Assembly (NCBI RefSeq): GCF_900101115.1
Contig: NZ_FNFU01000003.1
Span: forward strand, 89,745-153,744
DNA length: 64,000 nt
From: Cryobacterium psychrotolerans
Lineage (GTDB): Bacteria > Actinomycetota > Actinomycetes > Actinomycetales > Microbacteriaceae
Direction of reading: 5' to 3'
In this document: positions 63,366-64,000 of the stretch, in pieces
Numbering within the stretch: position 1 is the stretch's first letter
Layout of the letters: every line of letters begins with the position of its first letter
The notes under the pieces: generated by a model
The model's input: only the letters and a program-made list of their open reading frames with translations
The model's database searches: none
Told to the model about the DNA's origin: nothing
Translations under genes and position numbers: made by a program

Positions 63366-64000
63366 CTAGGACGTGCGGGGCTGCGTGTCCTCGAGCACCT
63401 CGAGCAGCTTCCGGGCCGACTCCCGCCAGGTGAACCTGGCCGCCTGGCGGGTCGACTCCTTCGACCTGGCCGCCCACTCCCCCGGACGTTCCAGCTGCGC
63501 CAGGGCATCCATCAGCGCGTCGGCGCTGTTCGGGTCGAAGTAGAGCGCCGCGTCACCGCCGATTTCCCGGAAGATCGGGATGTCGCTGACGACGACCGGG
63601 ATGCCGAGGCTCATGGCCTCGACCAGTGGGATGCCGAAGCCCTCGTCGAGCGAGGCCGTGACGAGCGCGGTGGCGGAGCGGAGCACCGAGAAGTACTCCT
63701 CGTCGCTCGCGCCGTCGTGGAAGACGAGTGTCGCCTGCGGGGCAAGCCCGGACAGCCGGGCACGCTCGGCCGGGCTCACCCGGCTCATCAGGTGCAGCTC
63801 GTGCCCGGGCAGGCCCGCGACGGCACGCACGAGCGTGTCGACGTTCTTGTACGGCATGAACGAACCCATGTAGACGAGGCGCGCGCTCTCCGGGGCGCTG
63901 CGGTCGACGGGCGGCCCGGGAACGGCATCCGCGGCATTGTGGATCACGGTCACCGGCCGGTCGGTCAGCCGGTGTTCGGCGATGAGGGCCCTGGTCGTCT
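63366..64000 (-). CDS. glycosyltransferase (GT4-like), partial at the window end
   Basis: The frame runs from the stop at 63366 to the edge of the window without a break, so the N-terminal part lies beyond 64000. The visible ~211 residues are the C-terminal Rossmann lobe of a GT-B glycosyltransferase: VYMGSFMPYKNVDTLVRAV, VTASLDEGFGIPLVEAMSLGIPVV and the E-x7-E motif in EGFGIPLVE. It transfers a sugar from a nucleotide donor; the acceptor cannot be told. Confidence 0.9.
   Translation of the reverse strand, partial: TTRALIAEHRLTDRPVTVIHNAADAVPGPPVDRSAPESARLVYMGSFMPYKNVDTLVRAVAGLPGHELHLMSRVSPAERARLSGLAPQATLVFHDGASDEEYFSVLRSATALVTASLDEGFGIPLVEAMSLGIPVVVSDIPIFREIGGDAALYFDPNSADALMDALAQLERPGEWAARSKESTRQAARFTWRESARKLLEVLEDTQPRTS

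Overview
The window is high-GC actinobacterial DNA, most likely from a member of the Microbacteriaceae. The evidence is the gene set: mycothiol ligase MshC, RNA-polymerase-binding RbpA, the PafB-PafC-TatA-TatC-HelY cluster, SufU/SufS, a DUF222 (13E12-type) HNH endonuclease, and frequent GTG starts and ATGA overlaps. The genus cannot be fixed from the sequence. Nothing points to a plasmid or an intact prophage.

Layout. 0-5.5 kb: glycerol use, with glpK and glpF on the minus strand facing a dhaK-dhaL-dhaM operon for PTS-driven dihydroxyacetone phosphorylation. 5.5-6.35 kb: a gene-poor segment with a decayed membrane protein and a strong match to a XerC/XerD chromosome-dimer resolution site (dif) at 6045-6072, which would place the replication terminus here. 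6.35-14.8 kb: a UvrA paralogue, an HdeD remnant, an S9 peptidase, an SDR, NfeD/SPFH, GDPD and RbpA. 14.8-29.8 kb: mostly minus-strand housekeeping genes (Lnt, HelY, Tat, PafBC, FKBP, TrmI, HAD, PAC2, MshC, UppP, M20 peptidase).

29.9-39.6 kb: tRNA-Leu(GAG) followed by an aerobic form I molybdenum-copper CO dehydrogenase cluster. It holds coxM-coxS-coxL, an XdhC-type protein fused to a YHS metal domain, a MocA/MobA-type nucleotidyltransferase, coxD, coxE, a membrane-anchored coxG and a second XdhC-type protein. Together these would allow use of CO as an electron source. 39.6-49.9 kb: SufU/SufS, a DUF4097-like protein, a HAD enzyme, a J-domain/NERD fusion, two alpha/beta hydrolases, small membrane proteins, an SRAP protein, DUF3097 and a cold-shock protein.

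50-56.4 kb: a DUF222 HNH endonuclease, DUF72, an Lrp regulator divergent from a Cys/Met-type PLP lyase, and an SF2 helicase. 56.4-59.7 kb is a gene graveyard: a GDSL hydrolase with an amber codon, a frameshifted DM13-like lipoprotein, other fragments, and toxin-antitoxin genes (RHH/Doc and a solitary VapC). 59.7-64 kb returns to intact genes (D,D-carboxypeptidase, SpoU methyltransferase, sirtuin, histidine phosphatase, partial glycosyltransferase). Two families of long intergenic palindromes, at 22.3/26.3 kb and 50.1/54.5 kb, sit at gene 3' ends.
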